Source: Dryococelus australis (taxonomy: Eukaryota > Arthropoda > Insecta > Phasmatodea > Phasmatidae). Taken from it: a stretch of 64,000 nt of DNA. Location: positions 137,894,457-137,958,456 of the forward strand of contig CM056994.1 of NCBI GenBank assembly GCA_029891345.1. The letters are read 5' to 3'. Both the position numbers and the translations under genes were made by a program. This document shows positions 34,724 through 47,609 of the stretch, piece after piece (position 1 is the stretch's first letter; the number at the start of each line of letters is the position of its first letter). A model generated the notes under the pieces. That model saw only the letters and a list, made by a program, of their open reading frames with translations, was not told the origin of the DNA and searched no databases.

Positions 34724-37700
34724 TCACCTTCTATGATTCTTATAGATTCTGCCGACATGTAAAATTTTTATGAAATTGTTTTCGATACGTGGCATATTAA
34801 GCAAACATGATAAAATGACTGTTATTTCTAAAACACGACTACTCGCTAAAATCATGCATTTTCATGGACTACAGAAGTTTAACTTGTACCAAGGATTTTG
34901 TAAGAATTGTATAATTGTTTCCTGAGATAGAGCGTATAAACTTATTTTGCAAGTGGTGATATCTTCAAAAATGGCGGAGGAATTCGTTTGTGTATTAGCT
35001 TGTTTGATGCTTTCACCAGTACACAAAATTATGCTTCAATTTGTTGTTTGATTTCATACATATAGCCTACTAAGCTGACATAAGTGTCATGCTGGAATCA
35101 ATGCTAGAAGTAAGTAGGTATTAAAAATATTTTATAGAAATTGAGTTTATTTGAGAAAATTGCTTCAGGTAAAATGAGCCACAAAATTAAATATTGAATA
35201 ATTTACTAACTCTCGTACTCCACGTCTTCAATTCAACATGAATAACGGTTTTTAAGCATCACTCACGGAAAAAAATAACAGACGAATAATCAAATCATTA
35301 TACTTTTGAAGAGCTAGACCAATAATAAAAATGATAGTCAAATGACAAGCTCTTATCCGACAACCATATTTTTTACACTAGTTTTTATCGTGAACGTGTA
35401 TTAATCATGGAGTTATTATTAGTAAACTATTCATATCTGTCAAGTATCAAATATAAATAAGCACACTAGGTGTCAGTTCGGATTTGTGCAAGGCGATTCA
35501 GACGAACATCATCAGACACGGCGGTGTGTCTTAACTTCAAATAGCTAACATGCGTAGAATTACAGGAAACTTATCTGCATGAGTAAGTTAATCAGTGTCA
35601 AGTTTCTGCTTACAATTCTAGTAAAATTTTACGTCTATTAATTCTGTAATATAAAATCTTATTCTTCTGTATTTCTGAATGACGTTTCATATACTGACTG
35701 CGTTTTTATCAAGACCGTTTGAATAAGTTTCATGAACGAAAACTAACAATAGAAAATAATAACTGAAACGTATTTTTAAAAAAGTACTTCTTCTTAAATG
35801 TGCAATAAAGTAAGCCTGATCAGCTACATACGTTCGGGGATTTATAGCAACTGTTCCAGGAATTTATCTTTTACATCCTAGTGTTATCTGATACCTAGAG
35901 ATTTTTTCAAGGCTATGTAGGCTCTGGCATGGCTTAGGAATAATCTTCTAAGAAGTTGCCCAGTATACGGTTATCCAATAAGCCAAACACGAGGTCACTC
36001 CAGAGTTATTAGCAGTTTTACAGAATACGATGACGAAAGGCGCTGTGTTAAACGAATAGTTCGGTGGCTTTAAGAAGCAAGAGGCGAGCATTAAAAAAAC
36101 TAATCTCTGTTCGTAATATATATTACTTCAATAATCTACTTTTTTTTAATAACAAATGGTGCTATAAAATTCGCTGAATTTGTATAAGGCGAAATCAGAA
36201 AAATATTCCCAGAAAATTTAATATTTATTTTTGGGATAAATTTATTTAGTTAATTGTTTCAAACTTCACATCTGTCGGAAATATTTCTTCCGCTACTAGA
36301 AACGAAAGGGAAAAGTAATTTCCTTTGTTATATTTTCCGTGGATCGCTGTAAATTTTCTACGTGTTCGTTACTCTTTCTTGTATAATAAGATTATTTGCT
36401 AAGTAAGTAAGTGACTTCACGACTGTTAGAAATATGTCTTGTGCTACAGAAAGAAAGAAAAAAAAATTTCTTTGTTTTATATTTAAGTGAACACTGTAAA
36501 TTAAAAAAAAAGCGTTTTGCTATGAACTCAACTCGGAACATAAACGAGAACGATATAAGAATGGGAACAGGTAGTCGGTTAAGTTAAAAGAGAAGACTAA
36601 TTAGTTAGGTATTGGTTAAAGCCTTTTAATTGAACCTTGAACTTATGCTTATAATAAAGACGGCCATATGGAATGACGGGAAAGTAGGAAAGTTCAGAGC
36701 TTAGTTAAGAGAAATCACAGTTGATACGACTCACCAGGTCTCGCACTCTGGACACGCTGCAGCCTGGCGCCTCGGCCTCTCCTTCCACTGACAATTTGTC
36801 GACTGCGTCCTGTCTAACCCTCATGGCCCAGTCCACACTTCTCGCCCCACCACGTGTGTGTGTGTCAATGTCATTCAATCTGATTGGTCCCCGCCATGCA
36901 CTGGGAGTGCAGTCTACCAGAAGAAAGTTTTGTTTGCTCGGAAATGTACTTAGGTTTGCCAGACCCACATTTTCTGTTGTCCACGGCGCATTTTTTGATA
37001 GTTTATGGATTGCAATTTTAGCTACATGTTTTGATTGAATGTTTGGTAAACTTGTCTGTGACCTCGATACTGAATCGTTGTTTAGACAGGTGCACGGCAG
37101 AGAATTTCCTAACAGTTGGTTACTTTTTATTGTACACTTAGTTTTATTTACTTACGAAGTGAATTATACAAAAAAATTACAAATGACGTTTTTTTTTGAC
37201 ATTGCACTTACGATCGGTTAACAATCCAACTGTATCGTTTAAATCTAGAGCAGATGAAATAATCAGCAAAGCTACTCTATATAACCTCTCTGTTTTATAT
37301 AATGGTCAAACATTTTGTTTAATAAAAATCACTTATTAGATACTATTTATATTTTCAAATTTGAGGTATTGATTTCTACCATGGGATAGTATCGTTGTCT
37401 GAAAGTGTTATGAACGCGACATTAAAACGTTAAGAGAATGTAATTATAAGGTTTATTGTAATAAATGAGCCAAGAAAGAGACGTCGCCAATCGTTACTCA
37501 ATCCAAGAGACAGCTAAGTACCAATCTTAAATTGAAATGCGCTGTGTACATTTGTGTGAGCCTCACATGGTTATTTGTCTTCAGCACGAACATGCGACCT
37601 GCCAAGTATACATATCAAGAGGATGATTTTACTACAAAAATTTTAATGGACAAATTTTGTCGAAAAATCTGTTAAATGTTGTCTGCAAACACTCTTGGTA

Positions 37701-40050
37701 TACAAGAAAAAGATATTGCGTTCTCAACATAATGTCTACCACTGATACAGAAACAAGCAACTAGAGGAAATGCCACGCTCTGATCAAATAAATCATTCAT
37801 GGAATTGTATGTACTATTGCTGAAAATAACATATGTATTGCATATTTTATTTTAGAATCAGGTGTACTTATAAAATGATTACGTATTTTATATTAATTAA
37901 AAATCCTTTTCTGTGCAAAAAAAATTGTTTTTATTGAAGGGTTTCAATTTTCTTCAAGCAGGGTGATGAAAAGCTACAAAAATATATTTCTTGTTCACAA
38001 TAACTTCCTTTTTGATTAAAAAAAAAACATGCTAATGTGACTGTTCGTATATCCATGCATAAGAGTTAAATTGATTTATGCAGACAAATTAATTTTTTTA
38101 TGTCACGTGATGAAATTTTCTTACCTGTTTAACGTTAGCTATAGTTCAGCTATTGACGTCGAATACGAGTGCAGGGTCCACCCTATACCCATTTAATTTT
38201 TCCACTGCACACAGATTATATTCAATTTAAAATATATAAAAAGTGTTTACAAAAGAAAAATTTAACTTAGACAACGAAACTTTGCTTACACCTACGGAGG
38301 TGTAACCAACCTATTCGGAAAGTCCTATAGAAGCGACAGAGCTGAGTAACTAAGTATTATTACGTTCGGCAAGAGTCATTGTAAGTAAGACAGTGGGTCT
38401 GGGATACAGCAGTTGTATACACAACAAATCTCGAGATTCTGGAACCAACACACATCAGGATGTAACTACACTGTATAAATGAAATGTGTTTCATATGTAT
38501 TAAGTGAGCAATTAATTACATATTTACACTGGTGTCAGTAAAAATACAGTTTTTATTTACTAAATACGTTTTTCACTGATTTGTTTTGGCTGGTGACGTA
38601 ACTACACCTAGGCACCTATGGACCATCGTGGGATGGCGACGTAATTATAGCATCCTTCTCTTCATAATAGTTTTCTTCAAATAACTTAAGTTTCAAAATT
38701 TATTTTAATATTTAAATTTTTTTAATTACTATCTTTAGATGGTTTCTAAAGTAATGAATATTTTGAAATATATTGAAACCTCACGGCTTCTATTCTTTGA
38801 GAATATGCTGGTGGAAAATGTCGCTATATTATATTTTGATTCATTGAAACTATTTAGAAAAACCTACTTTTAAAAACACAGTTCTTTTTATGTACATAAT
38901 GCTTTAATTTTTATTAATTAAAGTCCAAATTTAAGGAAACCTACGTAATATTCCATTGATAAAAATAAGTCAATAATGCCGACATAATATTCATTAACAT
39001 TAGTGTCTTACAGCTTCTAAAAAACATGTATTTATGTATGTCACCACAAATTAGTTTCATCAACTGATTAACTGAACTAAGTGATTACAAATAACAGTTC
39101 CTTTACCACCGACTATTCAGTACCTTAACATTTCAGGAAAAAAAGACGCACTAAGTCAGCAGACTTATTGTGTCTGCTGTGTAGTCCAGTAATGAAATAT
39201 TATCACCATTTTTGTGAGTGTTAAATGAAGGCAATCATCAAGAGGATGTAACTTCTGACACGAAGCCTACCTTCAGAGTAAATAAAGTATAAGGGCACAT
39301 CATGTATGTTACCTGCGCTGCTGACAAACAAATGAGGGAGTTATTACCCTCCATCGTCCTCAACTGACGAGAAAATAGCCGGGATGATATCTCTGCCATT
39401 GCTTCACGATCCTTCTCAGAGCTGTGCGTTTGAAAGAATACAAACCCATTCGAATTACTTAGTCACAGTGTCACGGGGTAGACACGTATACCAATCAAAA
39501 AGATCTGTGAGTGTGGGGAAAATCTTTATTTTCATCTGCCTCTTAAGTAACACTCTCCTAATTATTATCTTTTTCACCTACTCCTCCTCCAGCATATGTA
39601 TTATCAACATCTTCGTCAGCACCGCCACAATTTTCAAATAATACGTAATAAAGTTTCATTTTATTTCACTGTTGGCATCGATCTTATCAGCTACCAGTAT
39701 TGCATCATTATTTTTATGTTCTTCCGTTCCACGTGAAACTCATACATAACGTTTTCTTGATTTCGTTGTCAAGTAAGCCACTGTTAATACGACTGTAACA
39801 GACATAAGTGTCTCACATTTCTGCAAATTCATAGGGCCGCTCATGTTGAGGTTATGTCACCCACCTTGAAAATAAAAAAAATTCATAAATATAAGTTAAC
39901 GTGCCGACTTTTACAATTTTAAACATCATTAGTTTCCAAATTCATGGCGCAATAAGCAATAAAACACATAGCCATAAAAATATACAACGTATTCTTTTTT
40001 ATATATCTAAGTGAAAGTATAATATTAACTTTGAAAGGTAATGTTCCACA
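34724..40050. other. Long AT-rich stretch without recognised genes
   Basis: No protein family motif, tRNA or long repeat was recognised. One GC-rich patch (36,725-36,925) has frames open on both strands without motifs or clear splice sites. A 26-codon frame in good initiation context starts at 34,971 ('MAEEFVCVLACLML') but stops quickly and has no supported continuation. Confidence 0.4.
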
Positions 40051-40051
40051 G

Positions 40052-40079
40052 TTTTTTTTTTTTTTTTTTTTTTTTTTTT
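40052..40079 (+). repeat. Poly(T) tract
   Basis: 28 consecutive T. On the minus strand this is a poly(A) run, so it could mark the 3' end of a retrotransposed sequence, but nothing recognisable precedes it. Confidence 0.9.
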
Positions 40080-40639
40080 CTGCAGAAGAAGACGACGGAC
40101 TGCAGTTACAGTGTGTAAAATAGGTGATTATATTTTCAAAATGGTTTGGTAGAAACAAAATTAATTATATATTATAAAGGTCATAATTTATTTGATGTTC
40201 AATGATACAAAGTACTGTAAGCATGGCAATTTGTGAAATAATACATTTAAATTACTACCAGCCGTTAACAGGAAAGAATAATTATCGCCAGGTTATTTGA
40301 ATTTTTATCTTTAGTTGAAAAACTGCTTATGAACATTATCCTGATAACTTAAACACGTAATTATTATGAATAAAAATTTACTCCTTTTATATGAACAGTA
40401 AATAAATAATGTATATGCAATAAATAAATAATTGTAATAAAAATTAACTAAATATTTAAATATGTTTTTCTAACGTTCAGTAAATTTCCTTATTTACTGA
40501 CGTACAGAACACGGGCGAAGGCCGATTTTAGCCAAATCACGTTTTGCCAAAATAATTAATATGTCTATTTACTACTCACCGTTTTTCGTCTTAACTTTGG
40601 TACCTGACTACAAACAAAACAACGTTCAAATACCTTAGC

Positions 40640-41400
40640 AGCAATATATATTGGGTCAATGGTGGCATTTCGTTGTAAAGGTTGCCTTCATGTTGGACAG
40701 TGACACACATATTAACAGAACATAAGCCCAATGTAATATGTCAACGAAAATTTGCTACCAAGAGGTAGATATGAGATTACTAGCATTCTTCAAACCTCGC
40801 TGGCACTAAATCATAATATGTCAAAACATTTCGTTAATTTTTATGTATTTTAGATGTTATAATGGACGGTTGAGAGATTTACCAAATTGGTGAATATAAT
40901 TTTGGTAGATGTGTTGTTTCCTGTTGGGTCGACACTGTAAAAACAACATTTGCGTCAAGTTATGGCACAAACGTTTTGCTTGTCAATAATGCCTCTTTGT
41001 TGTACTTTATAATCTACGGAAATTTTTCAAGACCTGAGACCCTTTCTCCATGATGTATATTTTGTTGGTTGTTTGTTGTTTCAATATTTGGAATACAAAT
41101 GTTGGAAATTGGTGCATGATATTAAATTGGGCCAACATATTGTAACTAACGTTATGAAAACAATAGAAATCTTGTATATTGCTAATGAATTAAAACAATA
41201 ATTTATCAAATATGTGTTTTTAGAAACCCAAACAATGATTTACTTAAATTTAACTTTCTCGGGTATTTGTTGGTTATTTGTCAGAAAACATACTGTCGCC
41301 ATTTGGAATGTATACTTTCATTGGGCATGCAATGTAAAACCATGATAAAGTTACCAGAAGAAAAAATGTTTATATATAAATGAACTCATATGCAAAAAAC
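40640..41400 (+). repeat. TTGG-rich repeat block, outer copy
   Basis: 'TTGGGTCAATGGTGGCATTT' near 40,651 parallels 'TTGGCCCAATGGTTGGCATT' at 41,850. Further 'TTGGG.C.ACA.TGTAA...AACAT' words recur (40,925, 41,125). It is a diverged member of the repeat family at 41.8-44.6 kb. Confidence 0.6.
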
Positions 41401-41539
41401 TGATAACCTTGAAGGTGACAACGCAGGTGCACTAAGTGGGCAGAGATACATGACATGGTAGTATGTATAAATAACAGAAATCGAAATACTGTACCACTTC
41501 AAGCATGTATTGCAGGGCACTAAAATTTTCAGGACACAC

Positions 41540-41830
41540 TTAGAATCGGGTTAGGCCATCCGTAGCACGGAAGGAGGGGGCGAAACGGGTGGGCTTGAAG
41601 GCACACAGACGTCCGATGTTCTCCTTAGGAATATCCTTCCACAGTTGGCGTGATTGACCGTCTAAATACGCCGTAGTTGCAGCTGGCCGAAGTTGCCGTC
41701 CAATAGAGTACCAACCTTCCTTGATGGGCGGGAGATCTTCTGACCAACAAGCATTTCTGCGTCATGAAGGCAGGCCGGAGATACCTGTGCTATGTAAGGC
41801 TGAGCATTATCCTGTCAGGATTCCTTCAGT
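41540..41830 (-). pseudogene. Tc1-like transposase, C-terminal half (split copy)
   Basis: Minus-strand 'QDNAQPYIAQVSPACLHDAE' (QDNA at 41,814-41,803) matches the second catalytic block of Tc1 transposases. A frameshift follows, then 'QLWKDIPKENIGRLCA' and a terminal '...TRF' before TAA at 41,542-41,540, as in the family C terminus. The N-terminal half lies 2.8 kb away at 44,600-45,060 on the same strand, the gap being filled by the TTGG-rich element. Confidence 0.65.
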
Positions 41831-42099
41831 TACTAAGTAGAAACATACGTTGGCCCAATGGTTGGCATTTGGTTGGAAAGGTTGGCAATAGGTTGGGTTA
41901 GAAAACATACATGAAAACAACGTTAACCCAATGTAATGTGACCAAACAATTTTACTGGAAAATTTTAATGAAATACCTTATAAAAATACATCAACACTTC
42001 ACTATATAAAAATGTCACAATATATAGCAAAACCTATTTTTAAAACTCTAAAATGGTTGACTAAATAATGGCAACAAGTTGGAATTCATACTGTTGGTA

Positions 42100-43520
42100 A
42101 TGTGTATGTATATTTATGCTGGGCTAATAATATTAAACCTACATTTTATGGCAATATTAGGGAATATATAATATTAATTAAAACAATGTTCCTTTCCTAC
42201 ACGTTACGAAACACAAATATTTTTCATGATACTGCCAATAACCTTTCTTTGAAATACGTGTAGTTGGTTTTATGTTGGGACACTGTTCGAAACCAAAAAG
42301 TTGGCGATTTGTACTTTTTTTTTTTTTAGTTGGGTCAACATTGTGAAACTAACTTATTTCCAACAATGGTCAGTAATAATTTTGGATTGAAAAATACATA
42401 GCCTTTAATGTTTGCTTAAAATTTAGGTTCTTTTAATACATAAATGCTTTCTTTTAAAATTAAATTTGATTTTCAAGGTTGGCTGAATGTTGGCAATAAG
42501 CAAGGGATGTGATTGGTATGAATTTTTATGTTGGCCCAACAATGTACAACTAACACTTTAATGTCGAAGTTAGGGAATAGTTAGTCTTAATGAAAACAAT
42601 GACTATTTCCTGTATTGTATGTGATATAAATTTTGTTCACGATGCTGACCATTTTTTTTTCTATTAGGTGTGTTCAGTTTGTTTTATGTTGGAACAATGT
42701 TGGGAACCAAACGATTGGCATTTGGTCTTTTTTCGTTAATTGGGCCAACGTTGTGTAACCAACATAATTCCAATAATGCTACATAGAAAGTTTGAGATGA
42801 GAAAAAAAAACATAATTTTCATTGTTTGCTTAAACATTTGGTTTTTGGTTAATTGTATTTAAAACATATATTTTATGGCAATGATTGGCTGATTATTGGC
42901 AACTAATTGGTATACATACAGAAACGTTTGTTGGTCCAACATTGGCATAACGTCGGTCTCTGTAATTGGGCCAATGTTGGAAAACATAAGTTGGCCCAAT
43001 GTCAAACGGTCACTCAGGGCAACATTGGCACAACATGTATTTTCGTGTTGCTGCCAACTAAAATATGATGCTCAACCTGCTTTATTGGGTCAATGAAAAT
43101 TTATGGATTTCTACATGCTTTCCTTAATTGTCTTTCATTCAAACATATGCCATATCAATAAAAAAACAAAATGTCCTTTGTTGGGTTTACATTGGTCTTT
43201 TATGTGTATATTACAGATCACCAATCTAATATGACAGAAACCCAACTACTAACAAACGTTGGTACTATGTTGGCTATTCGTAGTATTTTGATAACTTTCT
43301 ATACAATATTATTTTCTCTTTCAGAAAGCCATTCTCACAGTTATTTATCCACAGATAGCAATGTTTTGCGAAGATGTGTTATTGCATACACAACGTCAAT
43401 TAATAAACATCGTTCTGCCAATGTACTGCATAACCATTATTTTAAATCAACTTTAGGGAATAGGTATTATTAAAAAAACAATGCTCTTTTCCTGCATTTA
43501 ATGAAGTGCAAATGTATTCC
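42100..43520 (+). repeat. ~413-bp tandem units in the left arm
   Basis: AAACAATG followed by a CTTTTCC-like word occurs at 42,181, 42,594 and 43,476 (spacings 413 and 882, about two units). TGTTTGCTTAAA occurs at 42,409 and 42,823 (414). 'TTGGGCCAACGTTGTGTAAC'-type words recur in register. Confidence 0.75.
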
Positions 43521-43934
43521 ACATAAATTATCAATTTTCTTTTACATAAATTTTTTTGGTCTTATATTGCGATAATGTAGGAGACCAAAGAGTTCATAAT
43601 TAGTATTTTTTCTTTAGTTTATTGGCCGGTGTGGCCAACATTATGTAACAAACATATTATATACTCATTATTTTGTAGATCAAAAATTATCAATAATAAT
43701 TCATATTTGATTACCAGTTAGGATTTTAATACATACGGTTTTTGTTTCAACAATATTTTAATTATCATGAAAGCTGATTATTGGCAGCACATCGGTAGAC
43801 ATAGGTGGTAATTGGCATGAATTTTGTAAGTTGGACCAGCATTGTATATTCGAACTGAAATAAAACGATGCATACCTATTTCTCCACTGTGGATAACACG
43901 TTACAGCAAGATAGTGGACAAGTTGTTGTAAAGA

Positions 43935-43990
43935 AGTGGATAAGATGACAGGCTGCTAATCGAAGGGTTATGAGTTCGAATTCAATACCG
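43935..43990 (+). repeat. tRNA-like block at the element centre
   Basis: 'GTGGATAAGATGACAGG' (A-box-like) and 'GAGTTCGAATTC' (close to the B box GGTTCGANTCC) are about 30 bp apart. The block sits near the symmetry centre of the inverted arms. A comparable block lies within the GTCGGCC-type insertion near 57,362. Confidence 0.5.
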
Positions 43991-44599
43991 ACCCATGGGT
44001 TTTTCATGTTGTAATGTCGAGTGGTATGTGATGAGCTATAATGGCGATAGTGTTTTTTTTTTTGTTTTTTTTTTCTGTTTTAATACAACTAATTAATTTA
44101 AAACAATGAGAACCAATTTTGGAAAAATGTTGTTTATTAGTTGGCATTATGTATGCAATAACACATATTCGCAAAACACTGCTAACTGTGAACAAATGAC
44201 AGTGAACGCCTTTCTGAATGAAAAGGGAATATTAATTATAAAATGATCAAAATAGTACGAATAACTAATGTAACACCAAAGTTAGTTAGGGATTGGTTTC
44301 CATCATATTATATTGGTGTTCTGTAATATGAATGTGATAAACCAAAGCAACACCAACAAACATCATATAGGTTGTTCGGTTGAATAGGCATATGTGTGAA
44401 AGAAAGAGAATTTAGGAAAGCGTGCAGGAAACCAAAAATTTTTCATTGACATAATAATATAGGTTGATCATCATATTGCTGTTGGCATACAACGTAAAAG
44501 TGCACATTGAGCCAATCTTGGGACAACTTACGTTTTTCAATGTTGGCCTAATGCCAGAGACAGACATTGGGCCAGTGTTAGGCCAACAAAAAGTTGCTA

Positions 44600-45060
44600 C
44601 TGGGGTAACCACCAGTTAGGTGCGGGAATCGTAGGAAAATGATACCACACATGTCACCTCTCGTTAGGGCAGTGCCGCTGTACAATGAAGCGTGAAACAC
44701 ACCACTGGCCAGGATGTCTCCAGATTCGCATTCGAGGAGGTTGTCTGTATCTTGACAGAACTGTGATTCATCACTGAACACTATTCGTCAGCAATTCACA
44801 AGCTGTCATGCTGCCCATTCCCAGCAGAATGTCACACGTGCACTACGATGCTCAGGTTGTAACGGTAGACGTGTTGAGGGATGCCACTACAACAGATCCC
44901 GCTTTGCTAGCCGCCTGGATACGATACTAGTAGACACAGGTGTAACCCCAGCCGCCGTGACATGACCCTGAATTGTGTGCAGTGACGCCCGTGGAGTGCA
45001 TGCAACCTGTAACACGATGAAACGATTATCCCTGCTGGTTGTTCGCCAGAGTTGACCTGA
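44600..45060 (-). pseudogene. Tc1-like transposase, N-terminal half (split copy)
   Basis: The minus strand gives fragments of the DNA-binding half ('RLPLQPEHRSARVTF' near 44,850 resembling the 'LT..HR.ARL.WA' motif) and then 'IVFSDESQF', the first catalytic Asp block, at about 44,780-44,760. Several stops interrupt it. Homology ends at the TTGG-rich element near 44,600 and resumes at 41,830. Confidence 0.65.
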
Positions 45061-45476
45061 GCCTTATCGACAGGTTTGTGTTCCAGTCTGTTCTCACTGT
45101 ATCGAACACAGACTCACAGTGTAAAGGCCCTTTCACACGATCAAATATTAGTTGAATTTAATTACTTGAGTTCAATTTATTGAAATAAAAAATCGCTTGA
45201 TTTTCCTTTCAATGAGGCGCTTTCGATATTATTTCATGTTTCCACATGAAAATTTATCACAAGTTTTTTAATCATACGAGTTAAATAACCACCAAAAATA
45301 AATTTGTGGAAGTCTCTGAGCCTCATGCACAACACTAACATAACTGGTAAACCAACAACAAAATTTTCTTGATTTTATTATACATTTTCATTTTTTTTTA
45401 ATAAACATACTTGCTTTGTTACAACTTCAAATGTAGACACACAACTCTATTATTATGAGATTTCTTAAATTTAAAT

Positions 45477-47608
45477 TGATGTGAGGTGTGGATGAATGGG
45501 AAAAAGAGGAAAAGAAAACGTACTGGAATAAAAGGGGAAAACGAGGGAATTGTGAGGAAATAAGGGGTGGAGAAAGAGAGGAGAGGGAAGAAGGTCAATA
45601 AGAGACGGAGGTAGCAGCAATAAGGAAAGGTCGACTATAAACCCAAACACGAATGGCAGTAACTCCACCTAAAATTCCCATAAATCACAAAACTCCATGT
45701 TAAAGCTTAAAGCCGATTATTAATCTTAAAAAGGGGTCTTCAGTTTGCCCACAAATACCCAATGCATACTAGTGATACTACTGTGTAAAGTCCCAGTCAA
45801 GAGTAGATTACGCCACCTCCTTAAATGTGTGGAAACCTGGAGGTAAGTTCACACGCTTCAGCTGTAAAGAGGCATGGGAAGGTTATAGAGGGGCGGGGAT
45901 AGGAATCTTATATTGTCATTGTTTGTTGGCTATACAAATTCACTACTTAGGCTGTATCAACAAGTATTCTTCAGAATTATCCCTCTATTAAAATTTAATT
46001 ATTTGGTGCGCTGGGGAAAACCTATTAAATATTTTGAAATTTCTTATTTCCAATCTCAACAAATATCAGAGCTAGATAGTTAAAAAAAAATAGAGGTGTT
46101 TAAAATGAATTAGAATAAATGATTTGGTTAGGTTCTTATAAGAATGAAATTCACAATTTAAAATAAGTTTTACAATTTATTTATAACCAATAAACTGATA
46201 AACAATAACAAAAAAAGGAAATAATATGATTTTGGCTTCAGTGAGTATTTATATGGATTATATAGGAAAAATATAATAGGTTTCTTGGAACTACATAAAC
46301 ACTCTGAAGACTATAAATTCGTAAACAAACAAATAAGTTCAATAAATTTCTTCAAGTCATTACTAAAATTCAAAATAAGTAACTTTGCAAGGTTATCAAA
46401 AAAAAAAAAAGGGAACCATATAATTTGAATGTGAATGATCTGTCAGTGTTCAAATAGTTAAGAAGAAAATAGTTTGCAAATTGACTAACCTTATAGTGAT
46501 TACATTTTTACCAAGGGCAAATTATCTTTTACTACAACCTAAATAAACTGTCTATTAAGTTTAGGGTATTGGCCTTAATAGCAAGTACTATCCCAAATAA
46601 AAATTATCCTATCCTAAAATAAGTAAGGACTTAAATTAAGAAAAATAAGTACGTCCTAAGAAACACAAAAAAACAACGATTACCTCGCAACTAGAGGACA
46701 AACCACTCCCGAAACTTACAGTCGTACCACCAGCTAGCTTCAAATAAAAATAAAAAAAAAAGATTCGCACAACGAACAATAATGACTCATTACAAACCAA
46801 TTAAGCATTACTTCCCTCTGAAAGAACACCTAGTACACGAAGAAAACTAATTCTCTTCTCGCCGCTACGACCTGACACACGCTCACGACTGTCGGTTACT
46901 ACATCACTGGCCACACTTTTTCTCCCTTCTCGCCCTGACCTTACTTTAGCCCTCACGCTAAACCTCGGCCTACAGCGAATCAGTAGGCAGCATCCCCTTT
47001 CTGATCTCAGCCAGACCTTGAAGGTGGTATTGGACTACATTCCCCTTTCCCCTGAACCACCGCCATCGCCCGGCTGGGATCAGCAGCACGCACTCGCCTC
47101 GCCCCTGGCGGAACCCGCAATCTGGCCGGCCACAGCCGCAAAAAAACACGACACTGCAGCGTACCTCGAAACTTCTGTAAACACTACAATCAGCAAATAC
47201 CAGCTAATCCTCGCACATTTTTGTGAAAAAATTCCTTCATTCCTCACATATCAAGCTCCTAAAAATCGTCATTACAGAAACGATCACAATGGAACAAATA
47301 TTGCAGATTCACTTCCTTCGAGAAGGTTCTATACTGAGGACAGTAAATTCCTAGCTGACACAACAACAAGCAAATTCCTAACCAGCCGATCAAGAGAGAA
47401 GAATCTATAAGTCCCTAATGGTGAAGTAAAGAAAAAATTATTGAGTCTAACAACTAAAAATGTATTCACTACTAACAAAAAATAAATTTACTACGTTAAA
47501 ACAATTCCTATCCCGAAAAGTGATAAACTGAACCTCCAAACCTAGCATGTGTCCTAACAAAAAATCGAGATTTTGAAAGAAAAAAAAATTCTTATGAAAT
47601 TTTATGGG
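45477..47608 (-). repeat. 3' LTR (left copy)
   Basis: Matches 58,208-61,626 minus its internal insertion, beginning 'TGATGTGAGGTG' on the plus strand, i.e. ending ...CA in element orientation. The other edge near 47,608 is where similarity fades and is uncertain by tens of bases; 'ACA' near 47,559 is another candidate edge. A GC-rich block at 47,015-47,170 contrasts with the AT-rich remainder. Confidence 0.8.
47018..47410 (+). other. LTR open frame (antisense to element), left copy
   Basis: A 130-codon plus-strand frame with 'VLDYIPLSPEPPPSPGWDQQ' and 'HALASPLAEPA'. The same frame is open in the other LTR (60,858-61,433). No family match recognised. It runs opposite to gag-pol and sits in the LTR, so translation is doubtful. 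Confidence 0.3.
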
Positions 47609-47609
47609 C

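Larger units (their letters stand above)
41835..44595. mobile_element. TTGG-rich foldback-like element splitting a Tc1 relic
   Basis: The left end reads 'GTTGGCCCAATGGTTGG'. The right end, reverse-complemented, reads 'GTTGGCCTAACACTGGCCCA'. Sequence 42,920-43,520 matches the reverse complement of 44,590-44,040 in order, for example 'GTGTTATTGCATACA' at 43,376 against the minus strand near 44,155. The left arm also contains tandem ~413-bp units. Long inverted arms built of subrepeats are typical of foldback elements. No transposase is present, so it is non-autonomous. The centre (43,93x) holds a tRNA-like block. Boundaries are approximate. Confidence 0.65.

Noticed and set aside
34971-35051. 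Short gene start 'MAEEFVCVLACLML' in good initiation context
   Set aside because: Stops after 26 codons with no supported donor site or downstream exon.
47018-47410. Host gene encoding a proline-rich protein
   Set aside because: The same frame occurs in the other LTR copy, so it belongs to the retroelement repeat.
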